DNA from: Streptomyces hawaiiensis
GTDB taxonomy: Bacteria; Actinomycetota; Actinomycetes; Streptomycetales; Streptomycetaceae
Reading direction: 5' to 3'
Assembly (NCBI RefSeq): GCF_004803895.1
Contig: NZ_CP021978.1
Span: 8,556,001-8,620,000 of the forward strand
Length of the DNA stretch: 64,000 nucleotides
Shown here: positions 34,675-42,865 of the stretch, piece after piece
How positions within the stretch are numbered: position 1 is the stretch's first letter
Layout: each line of letters starts with the position of its first letter
Made by a program: the position numbers and the translations under genes
Notes under the pieces: model-generated
The model's input: only the letters and a program-made list of their open reading frames with translations
Database searches by the model: none
What the model was told of the DNA's origin: nothing

Positions 34675-36411
34675 ATGACCGCCGTCCGATCCGGCCCGGC
34701 CTTCTCCGTCCACGACATCCCGTTCAGCACCCGTGGGTCCTGGTTCGACATCTCACCCGTGGTGGCGGAGAAGACCTATGCCGAGGACCTCCACCTCGTC
34801 TCGCACCAGAACGGCATGCACGCCGTCCTGCGCCTCGTGCCCCTCGGCGCGGCGACGGGCGAGCGGATCGAAGCCCGCGTCGAGACCACACCGGGTCTGC
34901 TCAGCTGGATCAGCGCGGGCGGACGCATCGACCTCTCCTACGAGTCGCCCGACACCGTACGCCTGCGGGGGAGTGGCCTGGGCATCAGCGTCGACGCGGC
35001 CGCGCAGACCCTCACCCCGTTCAGCGGAACGTACTTCTTCCGCGACCCGGCCGCGGACGCGCACGTGTTCACGTCCTACGAGACCGGACGCCGCTACCGC
35101 GTCACCGTGCTGTCCGGCACCGCCGCCGGGACGCCCGGCACCCAGACCCTGGGCAGTGGCCTCCGTGGCCTCGCCATGGCCGCGGAGGCGGACGGATACT
35201 GGGAGATCGCGATCGAGGAACTCGACACCGCCCGCCCGCCGTACACGTCCTCGGCGACGTTCGACGCGATCGTCGAGTCCGCACGGACCTCGTTCGCGGA
35301 CTTCGTCGACCAGGTGGCTCCGTGGCGCTCGTCCGACACCCCCGCCGCCGAACTCGCCGCCTACGTCGTCTGGTCGGCGACCGTACGCCCCGCGGGGCTG
35401 GTCACCCGGCCCGCCGTGCTGATGTCCAAGCACTGGATGGACAAAGTCTGGAGCTGGGACCACTGCTTCAACGCCCTGGCCCTCGCACCCGGCTGCCCCG
35501 ACCTGGCCCTCGACCAGTTCGCCCTGCCCTTCGACCACCAGGACGACAGCGGCGCCCTGCCCGACTCCGTCACCCACTCCGAAGTCCTCCACAACTTCGT
35601 CAAACCCCCCATCCACGGCTGGACCTTCGGCCACCTGCGCCGCCGCCTTCCCACACCTCCCGGCCCCGCCGAGCTCGCCGAGACCTACGACCGGCTGGAA
35701 CGCTGGACCGACTTCTGGCTCACCGCACGGCGAGCACCCGGCGCCGACCTGCCCCACTACCAGCACGGCAACGACAGCGGCTGGGACAACGCCACCACCT
35801 TCGACCCCGAGCGGGTGATCGAAACCGCCGACCTGGCCGCCTTCCTCGTCCTCCAGCTCCGCGAACTGGCCCACCTGGCCACCGCATTGGACAAGCCTGA
35901 CGAGGCACGCCGGTGGACACACAAGGCCGAGGAGACGCAGGCGGCGCTGCTCGACCAGCTCTGGGACACGGACAGGTTCGTCGCCCGGGGAGCCGACACC
36001 GGGGACACCTGGAGCAGCTCCAGCCTCCTCGACCTGATGCCCGTCGTGCTCGGCGAGCACCTGCCCGGCCACGTCAGCAGCACGCTGGCCGACCACATCA
36101 AGGCACACCTCACGCCGTACGGCCTCGCCACCGAACTGCCCACCTCACCGCACTACCTCGCCGACGGCTACTGGCGCGGCCCCATCTGGGCCCCCGCCAC
36201 CGTCCTCATCGAGGACGGCCTGCGCCGCGCCGGCCACGAGCGCCTCGCGGACGACATCAGCGCCCGCTTCCGCGCCCTGTGCGAAACCCACGGCTTCGCG
36301 GAGAACTTCGACGCCCTCACCGGAACGGGCCTGCGCGACCGCGCCTACACCTGGACCGCCAGCAGCTATCTGCTCCTCGCCGAAGCACACGCCCACCGAG
36401 ACGCCCGCTGA
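34675..36411 (+). CDS. Cytosolic glycoside hydrolase, GH63/MGH1-like
   Basis: A 578-residue protein without signal peptide. The N-terminal 200 residues are beta-rich. The rest is an (alpha/alpha)6 barrel of the GH63/mannosylglycerate-hydrolase group: KHWMDKVWSWDHCFNALALA, HGNDSGWDNATTF (catalytic-loop Asp), and YWRGPIWAPATVLIEDGLRR. LRDRAYTWTASSYLLL closes the barrel. It lies 82 bases after permease 2 and probably hydrolyses the imported oligosaccharide. ATG 34675 has only a weak ribosome site (GAGAAACGAG). Exact linkage specificity (alpha-mannosyl or alpha-glucosyl) cannot be read from sequence. Confidence 0.85.
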   Translation: MTAVRSGPAFSVHDIPFSTRGSWFDISPVVAEKTYAEDLHLVSHQNGMHAVLRLVPLGAATGERIEARVETTPGLLSWISAGGRIDLSYESPDTVRLRGSGLGISVDAAAQTLTPFSGTYFFRDPAADAHVFTSYETGRRYRVTVLSGTAAGTPGTQTLGSGLRGLAMAAEADGYWEIAIEELDTARPPYTSSATFDAIVESARTSFADFVDQVAPWRSSDTPAAELAAYVVWSATVRPAGLVTRPAVLMSKHWMDKVWSWDHCFNALALAPGCPDLALDQFALPFDHQDDSGALPDSVTHSEVLHNFVKPPIHGWTFGHLRRRLPTPPGPAELAETYDRLERWTDFWLTARRAPGADLPHYQHGNDSGWDNATTFDPERVIETADLAAFLVLQLRELAHLATALDKPDEARRWTHKAEETQAALLDQLWDTDRFVARGADTGDTWSSSSLLDLMPVVLGEHLPGHVSSTLADHIKAHLTPYGLATELPTSPHYLADGYWRGPIWAPATVLIEDGLRRAGHERLADDISARFRALCETHGFAENFDALTGTGLRDRAYTWTASSYLLLAEAHAHRDAR

Positions 36412-36774
36412 CCGGCCGTCTCCCGCACACCCCCCGGCGGCACCTTCGAGCTGCTTCCGCACGACCTGTGGGGCGCGGACGGAATCACCACCCAGGGCTC
36501 CTGTGGAACGAGCCCGACGGCAGCGGAGGGGGGCCTCACAGGCCAAGTGCCCTCGGCCACCAAGACCAACCAGATCTGGCGGCTTCAGGGCACAGCCTGA
36601 CACGGGATGGATCCACTTCTGACAGCGTCAGGGCAGGGCCTCTTGGCCGGTCGGGATGGCGATCCCGACCGAGCAGCACCAGGAGGCCCTGTGCCGTGGA
36701 CCGGCCGACTCTCGGGCGGGTGGTGGAGCTGTTCCTCCTCCCGCAGCAGCGCGGCCGTATCCCGCCCTGCGCTG
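36412..36774. other. Intergenic with coding-like relics and a nested hairpin
   Basis: A plus-strand frame at about 36439-36600 reads like the end of a protein (GGTFELLPHDLWGADG and ATKTNQIWRLQGTA before a stop) but has no start. A two-level inverted repeat follows at 36634-36691. A further stretch near 36693-36770 reads TLGRVVELFLLPQQRGR. None is a supported gene. Confidence 0.4.
36634..36691. repeat. Nested inverted repeat (cruciform-like)
   Basis: Outer arms CAGGGCCTCTTGG (36634-36646) and CCAGGAGGCCCTG (36679-36691) pair with one mismatch. Inner arms GGTCGGGAT (36649-36657) and ATCCCGACC (36662-36670) are perfect. It could be a terminator for convergent genes or the trace of a mobile element end. 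Confidence 0.6.
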
Positions 36775-37413
36775 TCAGTTGCTGCTCGTGTCCTCGGTCT
36801 GTGCCTCGGCCTGGGTACCGTCAGCCGCCTGAGCGGCGGGCGCGGTGTAGAAGACGGACCTGCCCTGCCTGGAGCGCTCGGCCTGGCTCTTGGCCACGAG
36901 TCCCTCGAGCGTGACCCGGACGACCTTGGCCGCGATGTCGCGATGGGGGTGGGCCTGGCCGAGCGCTGCGGAGATCTCCGCAGCGGAGCGCGGTTCCTTC
37001 TGTTCGGCGAGGTGACGGCGGATGAGCTCGACGAGGGTGGGCTCGGCCGCCTTGGCGGTGCCTGCCGTCTTGGCCGCCGCCTTCCTTCCCGCCCGCTTCG
37101 CCGGCGCGGCGGTGGACTTCTGCGCCTTCTGCTTCCCGCCGGCCGCGGCGCCGGCCTTCTTCCGCCGCGGAGAGGGCACCACGGCAGCCGCGGAGTCGGA
37201 AGCGGACTCGGCCTGCGTCGCGGTGATGCCGAGTGCCTGCTGCATGCTCACCAGCACGCCGTGGTCGCGCTGCAGAGAGGCGAGCTGTTCCTGAAGGGAG
37301 GCGATCTCCGCGCTGACGCGTTCCTGCTCCTTGACGTTCGCGTCGAGGTCGCCGGTCACCTGGGTGATGTACTGCGATGCCAGTTCGGTGGCGGGGGTTG
37401 TTGTCTCGGACAT
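36775..37413 (-). CDS. Coiled-coil, Lys/Ala-linker, winged-helix-like protein
   Basis: A 212-residue protein in three parts. Residues about 1-65 are a predicted coiled coil (QVTGDLDANVKEQERVSAEI, then SLQEQLASLQRDHGVLVSMQ). Residues about 80-125 are a Lys/Ala/Arg-rich linker like those of actinobacterial nucleoid proteins (RKAAAKTAGTAKA). Residues about 127-190 look like a small winged helix (LVELIRRHLAEQKEPRSAAE, then RSVFYTAP). It is probably a dimeric DNA-binding regulator. GAGGAAAGG lies well before the ATG at 37413. No partner gene is adjacent. Confidence 0.75.
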   Translation of the reverse strand: MSETTTPATELASQYITQVTGDLDANVKEQERVSAEIASLQEQLASLQRDHGVLVSMQQALGITATQAESASDSAAAVVPSPRRKKAGAAAGGKQKAQKSTAAPAKRAGRKAAAKTAGTAKAAEPTLVELIRRHLAEQKEPRSAAEISAALGQAHPHRDIAAKVVRVTLEGLVAKSQAERSRQGRSVFYTAPAAQAADGTQAEAQTEDTSSN

Positions 37414-37941
37414 GGCGCTGACCTTTCCTCGGCGTGGGAGGCGTGCTGCGGATGGGGCCCGTCGGGAGACGGGGCCTCGGCGACCCGGTGGGACGCCGCC
37501 TGTGCCGCAATATGCCTCGGTGTAGTGATGGTACGGACCGATGGAGCCAGTTGTTCCGGCTTGGGCCGACTCCCGTGACAACTCCGCCCGGCCGAGCCGC
37601 CCACGCGCCTGCTCAAGGTGCGCCGTCGGGGGAGCGAACTGCAGGCGAGCACCGGCCTGTCGCCACCTCACCGACAGGATCGGAGCCAGGACGGAGTCCC
37701 GCTCCACCGAAACCGCCATCACCCTGCGGGAAGTGAAGCAACTCACCTATGAACTCGGCCGCTGACGCCCAGCGAGCGGATCCGCGAGGAGGATGCTCAG
37801 TGGAGCCAGACTCGTTGCCCTCGATGTCCTGCATCAGGACCGAAGGTGACTTGGAACTGCTTGATCGACGACATAGGCGCACCATGGCAAGGGGGCCCCG
37901 CAGCTGTGTCCCGTGTCGTGCGGTCAAAAGCGGCCGGCTGT
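37414..37941. other. Intergenic, no supported gene
   Basis: No frame has both a start and recognisable content. A plus-strand fragment ending at 37765 (TLREVKQLTYELGR before a stop) resembles a protein tail but lacks a body. The region must contain the promoter of the minus-strand gene at 37413. Confidence 0.4.
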
Positions 37942-38778
37942 TCAGGTTCGGGGTGAGACGCCCAGGAACCGGTGGAGGGAAGTCACCATGCTGGTGACGA
38001 AAGCGTCGCGGGTCGGGTCGTCGACATGGTCCAGGGACAGGTAGGGGTTGAGGTCTTCCAGTTCGACCAGGAGGAGGTCGCCCTCCTGGGTACGGCATGC
38101 GTCCACGCGCTGGATTCCGTGATCGAGGGTGTTCCAGTCGATGAAGCGGCGGGCGAAGCCGAGGTCGGCTTCCGTGGGCCGGTAGGGCTCAAGGACCCAA
38201 CGCCGGTCGGGGTCAGGGGCGTACAGGGCGTACTGGAAGGCGTCGTCGACGTAGTAGAACGACACCTCGTAGAGGAAGTCGACGCGGGGCTGGACCAGGA
38301 TGTCGCCATGGGCGAGGCCGTCCAGCTGGTCCCGGGAGACGAACGTGAGACCGATGGAGTCCGCGCCTGCTTTGGGCTTGACCGCGTACTGGTCGCTCGC
38401 GGGCAGCAAGCGGAAATCCTGGGGCCGGTCGACGGTGGGGATGACCGGGTATCCGGCTGCCGTCAGGTCCAGCAGATACTGCTTGCCGGCCATGTCGGCC
38501 CGGCCGGACAGCGGGTTGTAGACCCGGGTGCCGCGCACTGCGGCCTGGTTCCGGAAGGCGTCGTACTCCTCCTGATAGTGGAGCACGGGGCCGCTGTTGC
38601 GGACCACGACCGCGTCGAAGGCGTCCATGAGAGCGGCGGCGTCCAGCGGGTGGCACAAGGCGATGTCGAAGTCGTTCCGCAGCCGCGACGACAGGAGGAT
38701 GTCCTCGTCGCAGTAGCGCCGCCCCCGGGCCTGGTAGGCGAGATCGGTCACGAACAACACGCTGGGGCGGCCGGGCAC
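37942..38778 (-). CDS. ATP-grasp-like protein
   Basis: A protein of about 278 residues related to the glutathione synthetase-type ATP-grasp fold. VLFVTDLAYQARGRRYCDED begins the N-terminal domain. VYNPLSGRADMAGKQYLLDL and YAVKPKAGADSIGLTFV provide the lysine-containing nucleotide-binding strands. LLVELEDLNPYLSLD carries the acidic metal-binding residues with Asn. It would ligate an acid to an amine or thiol using ATP; substrates unknown. I prefer the GTG at 38778, preceded by GGAG; in-frame GTGs at 38829 and nearby are alternatives. It stands alone. Confidence 0.78.
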   Translation of the reverse strand: MPGRPSVLFVTDLAYQARGRRYCDEDILLSSRLRNDFDIALCHPLDAAALMDAFDAVVVRNSGPVLHYQEEYDAFRNQAAVRGTRVYNPLSGRADMAGKQYLLDLTAAGYPVIPTVDRPQDFRLLPASDQYAVKPKAGADSIGLTFVSRDQLDGLAHGDILVQPRVDFLYEVSFYYVDDAFQYALYAPDPDRRWVLEPYRPTEADLGFARRFIDWNTLDHGIQRVDACRTQEGDLLLVELEDLNPYLSLDHVDDPTRDAFVTSMVTSLHRFLGVSPRT

Positions 38779-38943
38779 GGGGGCATCTCCTGGGTCGGTG
38801 ACCACCAATCTACCCACCCCGCCGGACACCAGGTTGTGCCGAGCCCGCCCGGACTGTCGTGTGCGTCGACTCGACCACGGTGCGGAGCACCGGCACGCAA
38901 CGCGGGCCCCGAGGCTGCCTGGAGTGCCGGGCCCCGAGGTCGC

Positions 38944-40425
38944 CTAGAGTGCCGGTGGGGTAGCTGGCTCGGCATCGAGGCGCGCGAGACTGTCGTTCAC
39001 CCACCTGCGGTCGTCTTCGTGCAGAGCGCCGTCCTGGCTGAGTGCTTCGAGGACCGTTGAGCCCTTCTCAGCGTCCAGAGCTGCCAGCGTGCCCGCGGCC
39101 CAGACCCTGTCGTAGCCGACGAGGGTGGTGTCGAGGGCCAGGGCTCCCAGGAGTTCGACCGCGCCGGAGCCCAGCACGCGGACATAGGCGTGGGCCGCGC
39201 GGACGCGGTGAGCGGGGTCGAGTCGGGGATCACGGGCGAGCGTTTCGAGCGGGTCGGCAGCGTCGGGACCGGTTGTTTCGAGCAGGACCGTCGCGGCCTG
39301 GAGGCGGTGCGTCTGAATCAAGGGCGGGGGCAAGGGCGAGGAGCCGCAGCAAGCCGATGCCGCCGGACTCGTCGTGTGCGCGTAGTTTCTCGGCCGCCCA
39401 CGTGCGGGTCTTTCCGGGGAGGTGGGTGTCCCGGCCGAGGTGATCCAGCAGTGCGGTTCCACGAGTTCTGTCAGCGGCCAGGAGTTTCTCCGCGGCCCAG
39501 ACGCGGGCCTGCGGATCGAGGGAGCGGTCGGCACCCAGTGCTTCCAGCAGCGCGGACAACGGTCGTCAGTGCGGTCGACGAGTGCTTGTGCCGCGTAGGT
39601 GCGCGCGCCGCTCTGGAGCGCTGAGTCGCTCGCGAGCTTGTGGAGCAGGTCGGTGCCTTGGGGGCCGACGAGGCTGATGAGCGCTTCGGCCGATGTGACG
39701 CGACGGGACGGGGGCGCGGCAGGGTCGTCGGCCACTGACCGGAACCGCTGGGTGGCGATGGCGACCGCATGCCCGGGAAGCGAGGTGCTGAGCAAGGCGA
39801 GATCCGCGATGAGGGCGCAGCCGTCCATACTGGAGCGGGAGGCCAGCCGGGCAAGGATCGAGGCGATGGCTCCGGAGTCTGCCGCCGGTGCGACCTCCAG
39901 GAGGAACCCGGCGTAGGAAACGTCGACTTGGCGCGGAACCCGGTAGCGAGTGGCCCATCCCGGCAGAAGTCCCCGCCGTGGACGCAAGAGGTTCCGCAGG
40001 GAACGCGAGGCCGCTTCGGGCGTGCGCGTGGCACAGTGCTGGACGCCCGTGGCCAGACGGGTGCGCAGCAGACTGGACTTGCCTCCGCCGGGCCCGGCCA
40101 GCACAACGCACATCTGGCAGTCCATCAGCACCCGGTCCGCGGGCAGCAGACGGGACGGGCCTTCGGCCTGGTCTCTTCTCGCGTCGACCCACTGCCGCAG
40201 GTACACGGAGGCCAGCGGAGGCATCATTGCCGACAGGACCCCGGGGGTAGGGGTGCTCCCGGGCGGCTCGACGGCCGCGTTCAAATAGTCGTCCAGGTGG
40301 CGGCTGCGCCGATCGGCCTGCTGGCGCAGCCTGGGAGGACGGCCAGCGCGTCACCGGAGATGTGCAGGGCGGCTGCGAGCCGGTCCAGGGTGTCGGCCGA
40401 GGGCACACTCGACGGGCGGTTATCA
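38944..40425 (-). pseudogene. Decayed HTH-STAND (NACHT-like) NTPase gene
   Basis: Three frames together give one protein. The 5' end reads PSADTLDRLAAALHISGDAL, an XRE-like helix. After a frameshift near 40335, LRQQADRRSRHLDDYLNAAV leads to AMMPPLASVYLRQW and the Walker A motif VVLAGPGGGKSSLL. Most of the NTPase domain that should follow is missing. Helical repeats then follow (LISLVGPQGTDLLHKLASDS). A second shift near 39560 moves to the frame with LLEALGADRSLDPQARVWAA, and a third near 39325 returns to the first frame with LQAATVLLETTGPDAADPLE. The pattern matches Streptomyces HTH-NACHT-type proteins with HEAT-like repeats, some relatives of which act in phage defence. Here it is probably inactive. 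Confidence 0.7.
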
Positions 40426-40436
40426 CCCTGGTGGCG

Positions 40437-40658
40437 GGGCTTCTGATCCGCCTCGTCCGACGACCCCGCCACGCGCCGGCCGACCTCGTGCGTACCGTCC
40501 GTGACCTGATCACACTGCGCATGATCCTGCGGGACACGGCGCCGGACGAGCGTGCCCCGCTCGTCGCGGCCCACCGCGCCTGGCGCAGCCAACCAGCGGT
40601 GCGCCGCCGCGCACCGATCCGGCCAACCGACCCTCGCAACCCTCGATCCCGTACCTGA
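40437..40658 (+). other. Coding-like fragment on the plus strand
   Basis: The plus-strand frame contains PADLVRTVRDLITLRMILRD and TAPDERAPLVAAHRAW with very high third-position GC, unlike the minus-strand reading. It has no ribosome site or recognisable family and abuts the broken 5' end of the NACHT-like gene. It looks like a relic of another gene at a recombination junction. Confidence 0.35.
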
Positions 40659-40774
40659 GCGCGGTTTCCGTACGGGTCTCGGGCCGGTGCGGGCGTGGTG
40701 CCTCACCGGCCCTTGCGCTGCCCGGAGGATGGTGGAGAGCGGTCTACGGTCCCTGACCGCCCTCCACCACCGAA

Positions 40775-41949
40775 TCAGAACGCATAGCGCACGCGCAGCC
40801 ACGGCGCGTGGCGCTCGATCAGGGCGCGCAGGGTCTGCACCGCCTCCCCCTTGACCGTGTTGCGGTAGCGGAGGTTGAGGGCGCCGTTCTCGGAGCGCTT
40901 GGCCTGTTGGAGTTCCGGTCGCCACATGGTCTCCTCGGCACGGGGATGCCAGCCGAGGTTGACCTCATGCAGCTCCCGGTTGTGGGTGAGCATGATGACC
41001 TCCGCCGCCGCCTGCTGTTTCACCCGCCAGGGCAGGACGTCGTCGAGGTGGATGAGCAGCTCGGCCCAGGCGTCCTGCCAGCCGGGCCGGACGACCACGG
41101 GCGAGAGGTTGAAGTGCACCTCGTACCCCGCATCCAGAAAGTCCGCCGCGGCGCCGATACGCTCGGCGACGGGCGAGGTGCGCACATCGAGCAGCCGGGC
41201 GTCGTCCGGCGGCATCAGCGAGAACCGGATGCGGGTGCGACCACGCGGGTCGAGGGCCAGCAGGTCGGGGTTGACGAACTTGGTGGCGAAGGACGCCTTG
41301 GCGGTGGGCCACTGCCGGAAGGCGTGCACCAGATCCGCGGTGTTGTCGCAGATCAGTGCGTCCACCGAACAGTCGCCGTTCTCCCCGATGTCGTACACCC
41401 ACGCCTGTGCATCGCACTGGTTCGGCTCGGGCTTGCGGCCCTGCCGCGCCACGTGCCGGGCGAGGTGGGCGATGATCCGGTCGATGTTGGTGAAGACGGT
41501 GATGGGGTGGCGTACCCCTTGCGCCGGGGCACGTAGCAGTAGGCGCAGGCCATGGCGCAGCCGTTGGAGGGGCCGGGGGCGATCCAGTCCGCCGACCGGC
41601 CGTTGGGGCGTGTGGTGAGGGTCTTCTTCTCACCGAGGACCAGTGTCTCGCCCTTGATGCGCACCCAGCGCTCGATATTGCCCTCGTTGCCGTGCAGCCC
41701 GGGGATGCGCCAGTGGGACTCCACCATGGTCACCCGCGCGTCGGGGAACCGGGCGCTGATCTGCTTCCCGCGCGGGGACGCGGCAGCGGCGGGCTCGGCG
41801 TAGATCTCCCGCACGGGCAGCAGCCGGCGGGCGGCGGCGGAGGTGCGGAAGGAGGCGCGCCGGTCGGTAGTGGCGGCTCGAGGGGCGAGGGCGTCGAGCC
41901 CGAACAGTGCGTCGGAGTCCTCGTCCGGGCTGCCGGACGGGTGGTGCAT
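40775..41949 (-). pseudogene. spl: Spore photoproduct lyase (radical SAM) with one frameshift
   Basis: The 5' frame from ATG 41949 (GGGAGC upstream) contains the radical SAM cysteines in CAMACAYCYVPRRKGYA. The 3' frame continues with VFTNIDRIIAHLARHVARQG, VYDIGENGDCSVDALICDNT and FSLMPPDDARLLDVRTSPVA to the stop at 40775. The two join at about 41506-41510, where the sequence GCCACCCC would restore the expected GYANPITVFTNI if one A were added. Spl repairs UV-induced 5-thyminyl-5,6-dihydrothymine in spore DNA using SAM and a 4Fe-4S cluster. All other parts look intact, so a sequencing error or very recent mutation is likely. Confidence 0.85.
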
Positions 41950-42107
41950 GAGTGCTCCCGTACGGATTGATGCGAGGGGACGAGAGGGCCCCCTCACTTA
42001 ACTGTACGGGGCACACATCGCCGCCGCGTCTTGCGCGCACGAAGATCGACCAGGCGGCGTGAAATCGATCGTGATGTGGTCGAGCAGCGATGCCGGAGCC
42101 GTGTCCG

Positions 42108-42392
42108 CTACGACGCGGCCACGATTTGGCCGGCCGTGACCTGGGGCGGCTGGGGGAGCAGAGCGGCGAGGCGGTCTCGTACGAAGTCCCTCGCCCTGTC
42201 GGTCGACTCCTCGGCGCCGTACCGGTCCTGGAAGACACCCGTCGACACCATCACCCCGCCCCCGGCGTCGACCCAGTAGTAGGCCACGAATCCCTGGACC
42301 TGGCGAAGCAGAGGAATGAACTCCTCGTTCACCCGCCGCCCGGCCTCGGCCGGATCGGTCACCCCTTCGTACCGGCGAATCACTGCGTACAT
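42108..42392 (-). CDS. ABM-domain (antibiotic biosynthesis monooxygenase-like) protein
   Basis: A 94-residue protein with a dimeric ferredoxin-like fold signature: MYAVIRRYEGV at the start, VNEEFIPLLRQVQGFVAYYW in the middle, and GVFQDRYGAEESTDRARDFV after. Single-domain ABM proteins can be cofactor-free oxygenases or small ligand-binding proteins; no catalytic residue is decisive here. AGGAG lies about ten bases before the ATG. It precedes spl on the same strand with a gap of about 160 bases, so co-transcription is possible but not shown. Confidence 0.75.
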   Translation of the reverse strand: MYAVIRRYEGVTDPAEAGRRVNEEFIPLLRQVQGFVAYYWVDAGGGVMVSTGVFQDRYGAEESTDRARDFVRDRLAALLPQPPQVTAGQIVAAS

Positions 42393-42865
42393 GGCCTGGC
42401 TTCTCCTGCCTCACGACACCGTCTTGTGCGCAGACGAGGTACCCGGTGCGGGACGTGAGGCGTGCAGCAGGCGGGCGAAGATCACCGGAAAAGTCCCCTA
42501 GGTGGATGCATACGGGACACTCGGCCGGGTTCCGGCACCGGCATGTCCCACTTGATGATCGCGCGGGGTACAGAGGCCGCCATGGCGGCTTCCGGGCCCG
42601 CCACGTGCACTTTCGGCGGCAACATCCTCGAGGTGGGGACTAGCTCCCGCCGCCTTCCTCAGGCCAAGGCCCGTCGAACAGGAGACTGATCGCTGCGGCG
42701 GCGTCCGTACTCGAAGCAGGCGAGGTGCCGTCGCGCCGGAAACCGGTCTCGTCCTGACCTTCCGATCGGCAGGAGCCGTGCCCGCCCCCGACTTTACGGC
42801 ATCCGTACGCGCTTGGTACGCGAAACGTGCGCTCCACGTTAGGGTTGCGAGGCAGGAGGTGCTGC
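42393..42865. other. Intergenic upstream of tap
   Basis: No supported gene is present. The last 60 bases hold paired motifs (TACGCGCTTGGTACGCG and AACGTGCGCTCCACGTT), which suggests a regulated tap-tpg promoter. Confidence 0.45.
42824..42840. promoter_or_regulatory. Inverted repeat just upstream of tap
   Basis: AACGTGCGCTCCACGTT has perfect 6-base arms around a 5-base spacer and lies 25 bases before the tap ATG. It could be an operator, perhaps for Tap itself, which has an XRE-type DNA-binding domain. Confidence 0.45.

Noticed and set aside
37972..39060. Long plus-strand frame opposite the ATP-grasp gene
   Set aside because: It is a Val/Gly-rich antisense shadow; the minus-strand frame carries the recognisable motifs.
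42393..42865. Telomere-like palindromes near tap-tpg
   Set aside because: Only two short inverted repeats are present, not the dense multi-palindrome array of a Streptomyces telomere; the replicon end is not in this window.
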